In this document: piece after piece, positions 1 through 10,448 of the stretch | Layout: every line of letters starts with the position of its first letter | How positions within the stretch are numbered: the first letter of the stretch is position 1 | From: Mycoplana azooxidifex | Lineage (GTDB): Bacteria > Pseudomonadota > Alphaproteobacteria > Rhizobiales > Rhizobiaceae | Reading direction: 5' to 3' | DNA length: 64,000 bases | NCBI RefSeq assembly: GCF_014196765.1 | Contig: NZ_JACIEE010000002.1 | Coordinates: 372,001 to 436,000 of the forward strand | The notes under the pieces: model-generated | Database searches by the model: none | Seen by the model: the letters and a program-made list of their open reading frames with translations, nothing else | What the model was told of the DNA's origin: nothing | Position numbers and translations under genes: made by a program

Positions 1-45
1 TCCCGCATGTCCCAACGGACCGGATAGTCGGCATTGGATTCAAAT

Positions 46-669
46 ATGAGCGACATTGAGTTAACAACCGGTGACTTCACCGAGGAAAGCGAGCCCTTTT
101 CCCTGTTTGCGAAGTGGCTGGCGGACGCCGGAAAAAGCGAGCCGAACGACCCGAACGCCGTGGCGCTTGCGACCGTGGATGCCTCAGGCCTGCCGAATGT
201 CCGCATGGTGCTCCTGAAGGGATTCGATGAACGCGGATTCGTTTTCTACACGAATTTCGAAAGCCAGAAAGGGCAGGAAATCCTGGGGGCCGGCAAGGCG
301 GCCATGTGTTTCCACTGGAAATCGCTCCGCAGGCAGGTACGCCTGCGCGGCCCCGTCGAGGTCGTCTCCGACGCCGAGGCCGACGAATACTACGCCTCCC
401 GCCCGCGCGGCAGCCGCATCGGCGCCTGGGCGTCGAAGCAGTCGCGGCCCCTGGAGGGCCGTTTCGCGCTGGAGAAGGCGGTGGCGGAATATACCGCCCG
501 CCATGCCATCGGCGAGATCCCCCGCCCGTCCTACTGGTCCGGTTTCCGCATCAGGCCGGTGTCGATCGAGTTCTGGCACGACCGCCCCTTCCGCCTGCAT
601 GACCGGGTGGAGTTCCGCCGTACTGCGGCCGAAGGCGAGGGCTGGGAAAAGGTGCGGATGTATCCGTGA
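46..669 (+). CDS. pdxH: Pyridoxamine 5'-phosphate oxidase
   Basis: Cytosolic FMN enzyme that oxidises pyridoxine or pyridoxamine 5'-phosphate to pyridoxal 5'-phosphate, the last step of vitamin B6 synthesis and salvage. The product of about 207 residues has the family's usual length and hallmark stretches: the early NVRMVLLKG segment, [10 protein letters not shown], the FMN-contacting [14 protein letters not shown] block, the [12 protein letters not shown] segment and the C-terminal end EKVRMYP. The ATG at 46 gives the conserved N-terminus [11 protein letters not shown]; an in-frame TTG at 34 would add four residues and is less likely. Conservation is strong over the full length, so the call is firm. 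Nothing useful can be said about its promoter because the window starts 45 bases upstream. Confidence 0.95.
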   Translation: MSDIELTTGDFTEESEPFSLFAKWLADAGKSEPNDPNAVALATVDASGLPNVRMVLLKGFDERGFVFYTNFESQKGQEILGAGKAAMCFHWKSLRRQVRLRGPVEVVSDAEADEYYASRPRGSRIGAWASKQSRPLEGRFALEKAVAEYTARHAIGEIPRPSYWSGFRIRPVSIEFWHDRPFRLHDRVEFRRTAAEGEGWEKVRMYP

Positions 670-953
670 CGACGGGGAGAGCTTCCCCGCCGGTCTGAAG
701 ATCGAGGGCCGGCGGTTGGACGGCCGGGCCCGTCCTCCATGGCGCCCGCGCCCGGAGCCCGCCGGGCCGCACCTGCAGGCGGCAGGTATACAACTCCCAT
801 TGGTGTGCTATATTTTCGTGCAGCAGCAAGGTGATACAGGCCCGCGGTCGGGAGGACCGTGCGCGCGTTTCCCGTCGTGAAGCGGGCGCACGCATCGAAG
901 GGCAAGACTCAATCCAAGGCATTTGCCCAAGGCGGGGCGTGGAGGAGAGTTCA

Positions 954-2177
954 ATGGCCAGCAATCTTGTTTCCTATCTCATGCAGTTTCTGACACCCGA
1001 CACGATTGCCCGGATTGCGGCCGCGCTGGGCCTCGATACGGACAAGGTGCAGCGCGGTGTCGCGGCCGCCGTGCCGGCGGTGCTGGCGGGGCTCGCGGGT
1101 GTCGCGGCACAACCGGGCGGGGCGCAGAAGCTCGCCGACGCGGCCAGACAGCAGAGCGGCGTCCTCGACAACCTCGGCGGCCTCCTTTCGAGTGGCGGCA
1201 ACCCGGGTTCGCTCACGCAGAGCGGCGTACAGCTGCTTTCGTCGTTGTTCGGCGGCAGCACGAGCGGCACGCTGGCAAACGCGGTCGGCAACTATTCGGG
1301 CCTCGGGCCGAATGCCGGCAGTTCGCTGCTCGGCATGGTGGCGCCCCTCGTCATGAGCGGCATCGCCAAGAAGGTCGGCGGCGACCTCAGCGCCAACGGG
1401 ATTGCCGGCCTGCTCGCCGGCGAGAAGGACAATATCGCCGCCGCGATGCCCTCCGGCCTGAAGGACATGCTCGGCGGGACCGGCGTGCTCGATTCGCTCG
1501 GCGGATCGGCGCGTGCGGCAGCGGCTGCGACTGGCGACGCCGCCGCCCGCTCGGCGGCGGCGGCGTCCGCGGCCGCCCGGCAGACCTCTACGGCGGCGGC
1601 CACGGCTACCCGCAGCGGCAGCAACTGGCTCTACTGGCTGATCGCGGCCCTCGCGCTGCTGGCGATCCTCTACTACCTGTTCGGTCGTCCGACGGAACGG
1701 GTGGCGGAGACCGCGCCGGAGCCGACGCCTCCGGCCCAGACCGAGACCCAGCCGGCGCCCGAGCCCACGGCTGAGCCGGCTCCGGCCGAACCCGCTCCGG
1801 CCGCACCGACCCAGACCGAAGCCCCGGCCACGCCGGCGCCGGCCGGCGGCCTCATGATCGGCGGGGTCGACGTCGGCAAGGAGGTCACTGATACGCTGTC
1901 GGGCCTGCAGACGACCCTGAACGGCGTGACCGATGCGGCGACAGCACAGGCCGCGGCACCCCAGCTCCAGACCGCCTCGTCGACCTTCGACAGGATCAAC
2001 GGCATGCTGGGCCAGATGACGCCCGAGCAGAAGACGACCCTGTCCGGCATCGTCAAGCCGGCGATGACGCAACTCGACACGCTGTTCGAGAAGGTGCTGG
2101 CGATCCCCGGCGTCTCGGACATCCTCAAGCCCGCGATCGACGCGTTGCGGCCGAAGCTCGCCGCGCTGGCACCCTGA
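954..2177 (+). CDS. DUF937/YidB-like membrane-anchored protein
   Basis: Protein of 407 residues with an N-terminal DUF937-type helical region (about residues 1-190, rich in Gly, Ala and Leu), a single predicted membrane span near residues 224-245 (NWLYWLIAALALLAILYYLF), a Pro/Ala/Glu/Thr-rich linker (about 250-310), and a compact C-terminal region of roughly 110 residues. The start is placed at the ATG at 954 because a GGAGGAGAG ribosome-binding site lies a few bases before it; the frame is open further upstream but without a conserved sequence. Its function is not known; the layout suggests a cytoplasmic domain tethered to the inner membrane with a periplasmic tail, which is inference. A CTATAT element near 808 could be a -10 box, but no matching -35 was seen. 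Confidence 0.7.
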   Translation: MASNLVSYLMQFLTPDTIARIAAALGLDTDKVQRGVAAAVPAVLAGLAGVAAQPGGAQKLADAARQQSGVLDNLGGLLSSGGNPGSLTQSGVQLLSSLFGGSTSGTLANAVGNYSGLGPNAGSSLLGMVAPLVMSGIAKKVGGDLSANGIAGLLAGEKDNIAAAMPSGLKDMLGGTGVLDSLGGSARAAAAATGDAAARSAAAASAAARQTSTAAATATRSGSNWLYWLIAALALLAILYYLFGRPTERVAETAPEPTPPAQTETQPAPEPTAEPAPAEPAPAAPTQTEAPATPAPAGGLMIGGVDVGKEVTDTLSGLQTTLNGVTDAATAQAAAPQLQTASSTFDRINGMLGQMTPEQKTTLSGIVKPAMTQLDTLFEKVLAIPGVSDILKPAIDALRPKLAALAP

Positions 2178-2190
2178 GGCGATGACGGGA

Positions 2191-2215
2191 GACCGCCGGC
2201 CCCCTGCCGGCGGTC
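2191..2215 (+). terminator. Stem-loop after the DUF937 gene
   Basis: A perfect 9-bp inverted repeat (GACCGCCGG at 2191 pairing with CCGGCGGTC at 2207) with a 7-base loop lies 13 bases after the stop codon. There is only a weak pyrimidine tract behind it, so it may be a weak terminator or an mRNA-stabilising hairpin. Confidence 0.4.
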
Positions 2216-2266
2216 CTTCCCTTGCGCCGTTCCCGAGACAAGAACACCACAGAAGGAGGCTCAGCC

Positions 2267-2764
2267 ATGGCTGACAAGTCGACGTTCAGTGCCGAGGAAT
2301 GGAACCGGTTGATGAAGGGCGTGATGGCGGCAGGCATCGCCGTGACCGCCGCCGATCCGAGCGGGCTCTGGGGCATGCTGAAGGAGGGGATGGCGAGCAG
2401 CCGCGCCCTGCTCGGCGCCAAGCAAGGGACTGGTGCGACGCAGCTCTCGACGGCGATCGTCGAGGCGTTCGAGCGCTCGGAAGACCGCAATGCCGCCCGC
2501 GACGGGCTTCAGGCGACGTTGAAGGGCGCCAAGCCCGACGAGATCAAGACGCGCTGCATCGAGGCGGTGCGGCAGGCGGCGGCGATCGTCGATGCCAAGG
2601 CGCCTGCCGATGCGGCAGGCTTCAAGAGCTGGCTGCTGCAGATCAGCCAGAGCGTGGCGGAGGCCGCCAAGGAAGGCGGGTTCATGGGCTTCGGCGGCAC
2701 GCCGGTGAGCGATGCCGAGAAGGCGACCGTGGCCGAGATCTCCGGGGCCCTCAAGGTCGCCTGA
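2267..2764 (+). CDS. Conserved hypothetical protein, 165 aa
   Basis: Product not recognised. The ATG at 2267 follows a clear AGAAGGAGG ribosome-binding site. The protein is soluble, Ala/Lys-rich and probably all-helical, with no signal peptide or membrane span. It contains a run of Ala-rich helices around residues 95-140 (AVRQAAAIVDAKAPADAAGFKS region) and an EAAKEGGFMGFGG stretch near the C-terminus. Codon use matches its neighbours, so it is probably a resident gene. It lies 90 bases after the DUF937 gene and may be co-transcribed, though a hairpin separates them. The two downstream genes are convergent, separated by a GC-rich hairpin. Confidence 0.65.
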   Translation: MADKSTFSAEEWNRLMKGVMAAGIAVTAADPSGLWGMLKEGMASSRALLGAKQGTGATQLSTAIVEAFERSEDRNAARDGLQATLKGAKPDEIKTRCIEAVRQAAAIVDAKAPADAAGFKSWLLQISQSVAEAAKEGGFMGFGGTPVSDAEKATVAEISGALKVA

Positions 2765-2780
2765 CGGCGGGTTCCTGAAC

Positions 2781-2806
2781 GGCGGGCGCCCGGCGCCCCG
2801 CCCGCC
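2781..2806. terminator. GC-rich hairpin between convergent genes
   Basis: GGCGGG at 2781 pairs with CCCGCC at 2801, with further GC pairing possible inside. It fills the 42-base gap between two convergent genes and could stop transcription from either side. It lacks a T-run, so confidence is limited. Confidence 0.35.
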
Positions 2807-3862
2807 TCAGCGGCGCATCAGCTTGAAGGGGATGCCGGAGGCGAGTGCAGCGACATACTTGCGCTTCTGGTAGAGCCCGTTCACCGAGATGCGCGGCAGC
2901 GCCATCGCGGTGTCGAAGCTGCGATGGTCCAGAGTTCCGGGCACAGTGGTTACCGCCAGCTCGAAGCCCGCCTCGGCCGCCAGCTTGTATTCGCGCGGCG
3001 TCACCGTGCCACCGAAGCCGTAGGGGAAGGCGAAGGCGACGGGACGCACGCCGGTGATGCATTCGATGCGCTCGGCCGAGGCCTGCATCTCCTCCAGCGC
3101 CTCGTGCTCCTCCAGCCTTGCCAGGGCCCGGTGGCTGATCGTATGCGCGCCGAGCGTGGCGAGCGGGTTCAGCACCAGGCTCTTCAGTTCCGGCTCGCGC
3201 ATGATCAGCCGTTCGGTGATCAGAAGCGGATCGATCCCGTGCGCCTTGGCCGCCTTGTCGAGGCTTGCGACCCGGCTCGTCTCGTCGCCGGACTGGATGA
3301 AGGCGGCGAAGCGGTTGAAGGCCGCGTCCTTCTGCCATGACGTCGCCAGCGGCAGGGTCACCGGCCCTGAGCCGAAGTCGAATTCGATATGTGGCCGCGC
3401 CCGCAGGAGATCGGTCAGCGTCTCCCACCAGATGCTGTGCGTCCGGCAGCAGAAGCCGCCGGTGACGAAGACAGTGAAGGGAGCGCGGTGTTCGGTGAAG
3501 ACCGGCTGGGCATGGACGGCGTTGTTGCGGTAGCCGTCGTCCAGCGTGAAGGCGGCGAAGCGCTCCTCCGGCCGGGCGATCGCCATCCGCGCAGCCATAT
3601 GGTGCAGCGGCACGAACTGGTAACCCTCGGCGGCGAGCAGCGTCAGCGTCTCGTCCAGGAACTCGGGGGTTATCTCCAGGTGGGCGTTCGGATCGAAGGC
3701 CTGTTCGGCCTTCGGGCGGACGTGGTGCAGCGTGAAGATCGCGCCGCGCCCGCGCGCGGACGACATCAGCCCGGCCCGTCCGGCCAGGCTCGACAGTTCC
3801 AGTCCACCGGCTATGGCCGCGTGCTTGATGCTGCGGCGCATAACATTTTTCAATGTCGGCAT
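2807..3862 (-). CDS. Polysaccharide deacetylase (NodB-homology) family protein
   Basis: Carbohydrate esterase 4 family protein of up to 351 residues. The metal-binding catalytic motif TLDDGY is present near residue 145, and the HTISHRAL segment further on supplies the histidines of the second motif. Such enzymes remove N- or O-acetyl groups from cell-wall or exopolysaccharide sugars using a divalent metal; the substrate here is unknown. There is no clear signal peptide; the N-terminus is basic (MPTLKNVMRRSIKH). A start eight residues downstream (MRRSIKHAA) is also possible. The gene is transcribed leftwards and ends against the 165-residue hypothetical protein. tldD lies upstream on the same strand with a gap of about 100 bases, so co-transcription is possible but not shown. 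Confidence 0.85.
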   Translation of the reverse strand: MPTLKNVMRRSIKHAAIAGGLELSSLAGRAGLMSSARGRGAIFTLHHVRPKAEQAFDPNAHLEITPEFLDETLTLLAAEGYQFVPLHHMAARMAIARPEERFAAFTLDDGYRNNAVHAQPVFTEHRAPFTVFVTGGFCCRTHSIWWETLTDLLRARPHIEFDFGSGPVTLPLATSWQKDAAFNRFAAFIQSGDETSRVASLDKAAKAHGIDPLLITERLIMREPELKSLVLNPLATLGAHTISHRALARLEEHEALEEMQASAERIECITGVRPVAFAFPYGFGGTVTPREYKLAAEAGFELAVTTVPGTLDHRSFDTAMALPRISVNGLYQKRKYVAALASGIPFKLMRR

Positions 3863-3964
3863 CTGCGCTCCCGTTGGCGGATCTCCCCACCGCCTTTATG
3901 GAGCATCATGGTATCCGGACCGTTAACGGTTCGTTGCGGCATCGGGCGCGTCGTTCCGGCCGGT

Positions 3965-5380
3965 TCACGCCTTGGTGCCGCCGACGGTGATCTGGTCCAT
4001 GCGCAGGTGCGGCTGGCCGACGCCGACCGGAACGCTCTGTCCGGCCTTGCCGCACATGCCGATGCCGGTGTCGAGCTTCGAATCGTTGCCGACCATGGTC
4101 GCCCGGCGCATCGCGTCCGGACCGTTGCCGATGATCATGGCGCCCTTGACCGGCGCGCCGACCTTGCCGTTCTCGATCAGGTAGGCCTCGGTGCAGCCGA
4201 ACACGAACTTGCCGGAGGTGATGTCCACCTGGCCGCCGCCGAAGGAGACGGCGTAGATGCCGTTCTTCACCGAGGCGATGATCTCGTCCGGGGTCTTGTC
4301 GCCGGAAAGCATGTAGGTGTTGGTCATGCGCGGCATCGGCGTGTGGGCGTAGGACTGGCGGCGGCCGTTGCCGGTCGCTTCCATGCCCATCAGGCGCGCG
4401 TTCTGCCGGTCCTGCATGTAGCCGACCAGCTTGCCGTCCTCGATCAGCACGTTGTAGCCGGACGGCGTGCCCTCGTCGTCGACGGTCAGCGAGCCGCGGC
4501 GGCTTTCGATCGTACCGTCGTCGACCACGGTTACCCCCTTGGCCGCCACCTGCTCGCCGAGCAGGCCGGAAAAGGCCGAAGTCTTCTTGCGGTTGAAGTC
4601 GCCCTCCAGCCCATGGCCGACGGCTTCGTGCAGCATGACGCCGGGCCAGCCCGACGACAGCACCACGTCCATCGTGCCCGCCGGCGCCTCGATCGCCTCG
4701 AGGTTGACGAGCGCCTGGCGCAGCGCCTCGTCGGCGCCGTGCTGCCAGCTCTCGGTCGTCAGGAACTCGCCGAAGCCGCGACGCCCGCCCATGCCGAAGG
4801 AGCCGGTTTCCTGCCGGTCCCCGTCTCCGACCATGACGGAGATGCTGACGCGCGTCATCGGCCGGACGTCGGTGACCCGGTGTCCGTCGGCGCGCAGGAT
4901 GTTGACCACCTGCCAACTGGCCGAGATCGATGCCGTCACCTGCCGGACCTTGGTGTCCTTGCCGCGCAGGTAGGCGTCGATATCCTGCAGCAGCGCGACC
5001 TTTTCCTCGAAGCCGGGGCTGCCGATCGGGTTCTCCGGGCCGTAGAGCCTGCGGTTCGTGCCCTGTGGTGCTGCGGCATAGCTGCCGGCATAGCCGCGGG
5101 TGACCGCACCCGCGGCGTCTGCGGCGCGCTTCAGCGCAGACAGCGACATCTCGCCGGAATGGGCGTATCCGACCGCCTCGCCGGCGACCGCGCGCAGGCC
5201 GAAACCCTGGTCGGTGTTGAAGCTGCCGCCCTTCAGGCGCCCGTTGTCGAAGGTCAGCGATTCCGCCTGCGCATGCTCCAGATAGAGCTCGCCGTCGTCC
5301 GCATTCTTCACCGTTTGCGCGAGCACCGCCCGCACTGCTGCCTCGTCGGCATCGAACAGGGAGGTGAGGTCGGTGTTCAT
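3965..5380 (-). CDS. tldD: Metalloprotease TldD
   Basis: TldD of the TldD/TldE (PmbA) heterodimeric zinc protease, which degrades unfolded peptides and in some bacteria matures microcins or clears CcdA. The protein is 471 residues. The zinc-binding HEAVGHGLEGDFN segment near residue 240 and the C-terminal GNGPDAMRRATMVGND block, with cysteines nearby, are family hallmarks. The start at 5380 gives the N-terminus MNTDLTSLFDADEAAV and follows a GGAG ribosome-binding site; the open frame extends 61 codons further but runs into an intergenic repeat, so that part is not coding. The partner tldE is not in this window. Confidence 0.93.
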   Translation of the reverse strand: MNTDLTSLFDADEAAVRAVLAQTVKNADDGELYLEHAQAESLTFDNGRLKGGSFNTDQGFGLRAVAGEAVGYAHSGEMSLSALKRAADAAGAVTRGYAGSYAAAPQGTNRRLYGPENPIGSPGFEEKVALLQDIDAYLRGKDTKVRQVTASISASWQVVNILRADGHRVTDVRPMTRVSISVMVGDGDRQETGSFGMGGRRGFGEFLTTESWQHGADEALRQALVNLEAIEAPAGTMDVVLSSGWPGVMLHEAVGHGLEGDFNRKKTSAFSGLLGEQVAAKGVTVVDDGTIESRRGSLTVDDEGTPSGYNVLIEDGKLVGYMQDRQNARLMGMEATGNGRRQSYAHTPMPRMTNTYMLSGDKTPDEIIASVKNGIYAVSFGGGQVDITSGKFVFGCTEAYLIENGKVGAPVKGAMIIGNGPDAMRRATMVGNDSKLDTGIGMCGKAGQSVPVGVGQPHLRMDQITVGGTKA

Positions 5381-5480
5381 GGGCTGCTCCTGGATTGGCA
5401 ATTGGCAGCTTATGTAGAGGCTCGCCCCCTGCAGGGCAAGCGAGGCGGGGAAAGCGGACGGGCCAGGGGCCACGATCTCC

Positions 5481-5605
5481 CTCTTCTCCCCGTCGGGGAG
5501 AAGGTGGCCCGAAGGGCCGGATGAGGGGGCGCGGCAAGCGCGGCGTTCGCGACTCCCCTTCATCGCCTCACTGCGTTCGGCTCTTCTCCCCGATGGGGAG
5601 CAGAG
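5481..5605. repeat. RIME-like palindromic intergenic element, copy 1
   Basis: About 125 bp built of palindromes: CTTCTCCCCGTCGGGGAGAAG, then GGCCCGAAGGGCC, then a spacer with ATGAGGGGG, then a second CTTCTCCCC/GGGGAGCAGAG palindrome. This is the pattern of Rhizobium-specific intergenic mosaic elements. A second copy in inverted orientation sits at 38642-38759. It lies upstream of tldD in non-coding DNA. Confidence 0.75.
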
Positions 5606-5680
5606 GAGATTGTGGAGAGGCTTGCCGCCTGACCTTGCTCGCGGCGGCGGCGGTCCCCGCCGTCACACATCCCGTCTTCC

Positions 5681-5794
5681 GTCATACCGGCCTCGAGCCG
5701 GTATCCAGCCCGCGCAAGTCCTTGCGCGATAAAGCATCTTCTGCGCCGCGGACGCGCCGCTGCTGGACACCGGCTCGTGGGCCGGTGTGACGGA
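5681..5794. repeat. Second palindromic repeat family, copy 1
   Basis: A 114-bp element made of stacked palindromes: ATACCGGCCTCGAGCCGGTAT, GCGCAAGTCCTTGCGC, GCGCCGCGGACGCGCCGC and ACCGGCTCGTGGGCCGGT. It begins GTCATACCGG and ends GTGACGGA. The copy at 16148-16260 has the same order and orientation and shares the central GCGCAAGTCCTTGCGCGATA block exactly. It sits 11 bp-scale palindrome by palindrome in intergenic DNA between tldD and the IalB-like gene. Confidence 0.75.
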
Positions 5795-5912
5795 GGAGGG
5801 GCGTCACCGTGTGTAACGAATCCCCGTCTGCACCGCCGTGTTTCGGAACGAACCCGGAGATGCCAAAATGGGACCATTGATCGGCGGACGTCAGCCTTGG
5901 GAAACCCTTAGC

Positions 5913-6446
5913 CTACGGCAGCGCGTCGTAGCCTTCGCCGAAGCCCTTGAGGTCGACGGGGATGCCGATGCCTTCCTCAGGCGTCTGGAAGACGATGAAG
6001 GTGGCGGTGGCGCCGGAGCGGAAGGTCTTCAGCAGTTCGTCCTCGAGCACCACCTCGGCATAGCAGCCGTCGGAGAAGCAGCGCACGAAATAGGCGCGGC
6101 CGATGTCCTTGCCGTCGACGTTCAGCCCGAGCCCGTTGGGCAGAAGCACGCCGAGCGGGGCCAGCACGCGCAGGATCTTCGCCTTGCGGTCAGCGGTCTT
6201 GAGGACGACGACGGAGAGCCCGACCTCGGGACGGTCCTCGGCGATCACGTTCTGCATCAGCGCGCACTGTTCGCCCGACGCACCGGCCGGCTGGTCGCAG
6301 ACGATCGACCACGCGCCATGGTTGGCCTTCACCGTGCCCGGCTGCTGGGGCGCCTGCGACAGGGCCGGCGTGCCGGTCGCCACAATGGCGAGTGCGGCGA
6401 TCGCGCGAACCGTCCGTGCCAGACGCGAAGGGGAGCGGGAACCCAT
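5913..6446 (-). CDS. Invasion-associated locus B (IalB) family secreted protein
   Basis: Small periplasmic or outer-membrane-associated protein of the IalB family, first named in Bartonella but widespread in Rhizobiales, where its role is unclear. The start chosen at 6446 gives a normal signal peptide (basic MGSRSPSRLARTVR, then a hydrophobic stretch ending TPALSQA) and a mature domain beginning with HGAWSIVCD. Conserved features are the two cysteines of the CDQPAG...QCALMQ segment and the later FVRCFSDGCYAEV pair, probably forming disulfides. An ATG 11 codons upstream (6479) is possible. The gene stands alone between a repeat-rich gap and the cox operon, which is transcribed divergently. Confidence 0.85.
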   Translation of the reverse strand: MGSRSPSRLARTVRAIAALAIVATGTPALSQAPQQPGTVKANHGAWSIVCDQPAGASGEQCALMQNVIAEDRPEVGLSVVVLKTADRKAKILRVLAPLGVLLPNGLGLNVDGKDIGRAYFVRCFSDGCYAEVVLEDELLKTFRSGATATFIVFQTPEEGIGIPVDLKGFGEGYDALP

Positions 6447-6793
6447 GAATACCTCGAAATCTCGAATCATACGCGCCATTCTTGAATAGCGCCGGCGAAA
6501 ATGAAAAGCCCTCCGCCGTCTTTTCCAGTCTATACGGCGGAAATTGGACGTCCGCGCGCTTTCCGACGCGATTGCCGCCGTTCCTGCCCGCTCGCGCCGC
6601 CCGCGGTGGTGCGCGCGGGCCGTTCCCGCATCGATCGCGCGCGCTTTGAGGGCTAATCCGGCAAAATTTTGGATGGCTGCGCCGCAGACTTGATTTTGCG
6701 CAAAAATGCCGCATGCGCAAAGGCCTGTGGCTGTTGCGGCGAACCGGAAACTATGATTTTAAGCAGTCAGCATAGCGGGGATTCTGCGGCAAT

Positions 6794-6813
6794 CGTTTGA
6801 TCCCTATCAAACG
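6794..6813. promoter_or_regulatory. FNR/FixK/FnrL-type operator before coxB
   Basis: A perfect palindrome with 8-bp arms: CGTTTGAT (6794-6801), 4-bp spacer CCCT, ATCAAACG (6806-6813). Its core matches the TTGAT-N4-ATCAA anaerobox exactly. It ends 17 bases before the coxB start codon and 4 bases before the ribosome-binding site. That position suggests repression of the aa3 oxidase at low oxygen rather than activation, which is inference. Confidence 0.75.
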
Positions 6814-6830
6814 CTTTGGGGAGATATGTC

Positions 6831-7715
6831 GTGATAAACAAGGTTTTTGCAGCGCTGGCGGCTTGCTGCTGTCTGCTGTTTGGCTCGGGCGCCCTTGCCG
6901 ACCAACCGGTCGACTGGCAGAGGGGCCTGCAGCCCGCAGCCACCTCGATCATGGAAGAAATTCGCTGGTTCGAGCAGTATACCCTGTGGTTTATCGTTCC
7001 GATCACGCTCTTCGTCCTCGCTCTCCTTATCGTCATCGTCGTGAAGTTCCGTGAGCGCGCCAATCCGGTTCCCTCGCGCACCAGCCACAACACGCTGATC
7101 GAGGTGATCTGGACCATCGGCCCGGTCATCATCCTGCTGCTCCTGGCCGTTCCCTCCTTCCAGCTTCTCACCAAGCAGCTCGCCCCGACCGGCGAGCCGG
7201 AACTGACCGTCAAGGCCACCGGCTACCAGTGGTACTGGGGCTACGAGTACCAGGTCGGCGAAGCCCCGGTCTCGTTCGACAGCCTGCTGCTGCAGGACGG
7301 CGACCGTGCAGGGCTGGGCAAGGAAGACCGCGCCACCTATCCGCGGCTCCTCGCCGTAGACAACGAAGTCGTCGTTCCGGTCGGCAAGCACGTCCGTCTT
7401 CTCGTCACCGGCGCCGACGTGATCCACGCCTTTGCCATGCCGTCCTTCGGCGTCAAGATCGACGCCATCCCGGGCCGCCTGAACGAGACCTGGTTCAAGG
7501 CCGACCGCGAAGGCCTCTTCTACGGCCAGTGTTCCGAGCTGTGCGGCAAGGACCATGCCTACATGCCGATCGCGATCCGCGTCGTCTCGCAGGAGAAGTT
7601 CGACACCTGGCTTGCTGCGGCTGCCACCAATGTCGGCGAGGCCAACAAGGCTCTGATGGCATCGATCGACGGCGACAAGAAGTCCGTCGACGTCGCCCAG
7701 AACGCCGCGCAGTAA
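6831..7715 (+). CDS. coxB: Cytochrome c oxidase subunit II
   Basis: Subunit II of the aa3-type terminal oxidase. It accepts electrons from cytochrome c through its binuclear CuA centre and passes them to heme a. The protein has an N-terminal signal sequence (KVFAALAACCCLLF...ALADQPVDW), two membrane hairpin helices (about residues 45-75 and 90-115) and a periplasmic cupredoxin domain. The CuA ligands are visible in CSELCGKDHAYM with the upstream His of VIHAFAMPS, and the aromatic WYWGYEY electron-entry patch is present. The start is taken as GTG at 6831, seven bases after GGGGAG; an in-frame TTG at 6816 would overlap that site. It is the first gene of the oxidase operon and directly follows the FNR/FixK-type palindrome. 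Confidence 0.95.
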   Translation: MINKVFAALAACCCLLFGSGALADQPVDWQRGLQPAATSIMEEIRWFEQYTLWFIVPITLFVLALLIVIVVKFRERANPVPSRTSHNTLIEVIWTIGPVIILLLLAVPSFQLLTKQLAPTGEPELTVKATGYQWYWGYEYQVGEAPVSFDSLLLQDGDRAGLGKEDRATYPRLLAVDNEVVVPVGKHVRLLVTGADVIHAFAMPSFGVKIDAIPGRLNETWFKADREGLFYGQCSELCGKDHAYMPIAIRVVSQEKFDTWLAAAATNVGEANKALMASIDGDKKSVDVAQNAAQ

Positions 7716-9398
<1,683 letters not shown>

Positions 9399-9415
9399 GA
9401 TCCGGAACGATCACG

Positions 9416-9440
9416 GAGGCCGCCGGTTCGAGGCGGCCTC
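9416..9440 (+). other. Intercistronic hairpin between coxA and ctaB
   Basis: Perfect 9-bp stem (GAGGCCGCC at 9416, GGCGGCCTC at 9432) with a 7-base loop, 17 bases after the coxA stop. There is no T-run, so it is more likely to stabilise the coxBA message or reduce read-through than to terminate. Confidence 0.4.
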
Positions 9441-9503
9441 GCACCTTGGAGGCCGGATGACCCGGCCAGCAGAAGCGACAGGCACCGGAAAAGCGACAGG
9501 CAA

Positions 9504-10448
9504 ATGGCAATCATCGATCATCACGAAGCGGCTGGCGACGGTGGGGATTTCGTCCTCTCCGAGGCGACCGCGCGCGATTACTTCGAGCTCCTGAAGCCGC
9601 GCGTCATGTCGCTCGTCGTCTTCACCGCATTTGCCGGCCTGGTGCTGGCGCCCGGCCATATCAACCCGGTCATCGGGGTGATCGCCATCCTCTGCATCGC
9701 CGTCGGCGCCGGCGCCTCCGGCGCGCTCAACATGTGGTACGACGCCGACATCGACGCGGTCATGTCGCGCACGGCGAAACGTCCCATTCCCTCCGGCCGG
9801 ATCAGGCCGCGTGAGGCGCTCGCCTTCGGGCTGACGCTGTCGGCCTTCTCGGTCGCGATCCTCGGCCTTGCCGTGAACTGGCTGTCCGCCGGCCTTCTCG
9901 CCTTCACGATCTTCTTCTACGCGGTCATCTACACGATGTGGCTGAAGCGCTCGACGCCGCAGAACATCGTCATCGGCGGGGCCGCCGGCGCTTTTCCGCC
10001 GATGATCGGCTGGGCCTGCGTCACCGGCGGCGTCTCGGTTGAAAGCATCGTCCTGTTCCTGATCACCTTCCTCTGGACGCCCGCCCATTTCTGGGCGCTG
10101 GCGCTGTTCAAGATGAAGGACTATGCCGACGTCGGCGTGCCTATGCTGCCCAACGTCGCCGGCGAAAAGACGACCAAGCACCAGATCATGGTCTATGCCG
10201 TCCTCACGGCGATCATCTCCGTCGTGCCGAGCTGTCTTGGCTTCGCCAGCCTCGGCTACGGGATCTTCGCCGCCGCCATGGGTGCGTTCTTCGTCTGGTA
10301 CTCGATCGGCGTGCTGCGCATGCCCGAGGGCGACCGCGCCATGGTTCCGGCCAAGAAGCTCTTCGCCTATTCGATCTTCTACCTCTTCGCCATCTTCGCC
10401 GGCTTGATGATCGATCACGCCCTCATCGCAGCAGGATGGAGCCTCTGA
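9504..10448 (+). CDS. ctaB: Protoheme IX farnesyltransferase (heme O synthase)
   Basis: Inner-membrane prenyltransferase of the UbiA superfamily that adds a farnesyl group to heme b to make heme o, the precursor of heme a for the aa3 oxidase. The 314-residue protein has about nine membrane helices and the two Asp-rich prenyl-diphosphate sites: [15 protein letters not shown] with KRPIPSGRI near residue 75, and the [11 protein letters not shown] loop near residue 210. It sits between coxA and the small coxF gene, and its stop codon overlaps the coxF start (TGATG-type overlap), which supports translational coupling. Confidence 0.95.
   Translation: MAIIDHHEAAGDGGDFVLSEATARDYFELLKPRVMSLVVFTAFAGLVLAPGHINPVIGVIAILCIAVGAGASGALNMWYDADIDAVMSRTAKRPIPSGRIRPREALAFGLTLSAFSVAILGLAVNWLSAGLLAFTIFFYAVIYTMWLKRSTPQNIVIGGAAGAFPPMIGWACVTGGVSVESIVLFLITFLWTPAHFWALALFKMKDYADVGVPMLPNVAGEKTTKHQIMVYAVLTAIISVVPSCLGFASLGYGIFAAAMGAFFVWYSIGVLRMPEGDRAMVPAKKLFAYSIFYLFAIFAGLMIDHALIAAGWSL

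Noticed and set aside
3389-5524. A 711-codon open frame on the plus strand opposite tldD and the deacetylase.
   Set aside because: It spans two well-supported minus-strand genes and a palindromic repeat and has no recognisable domain; a shadow of codon bias.
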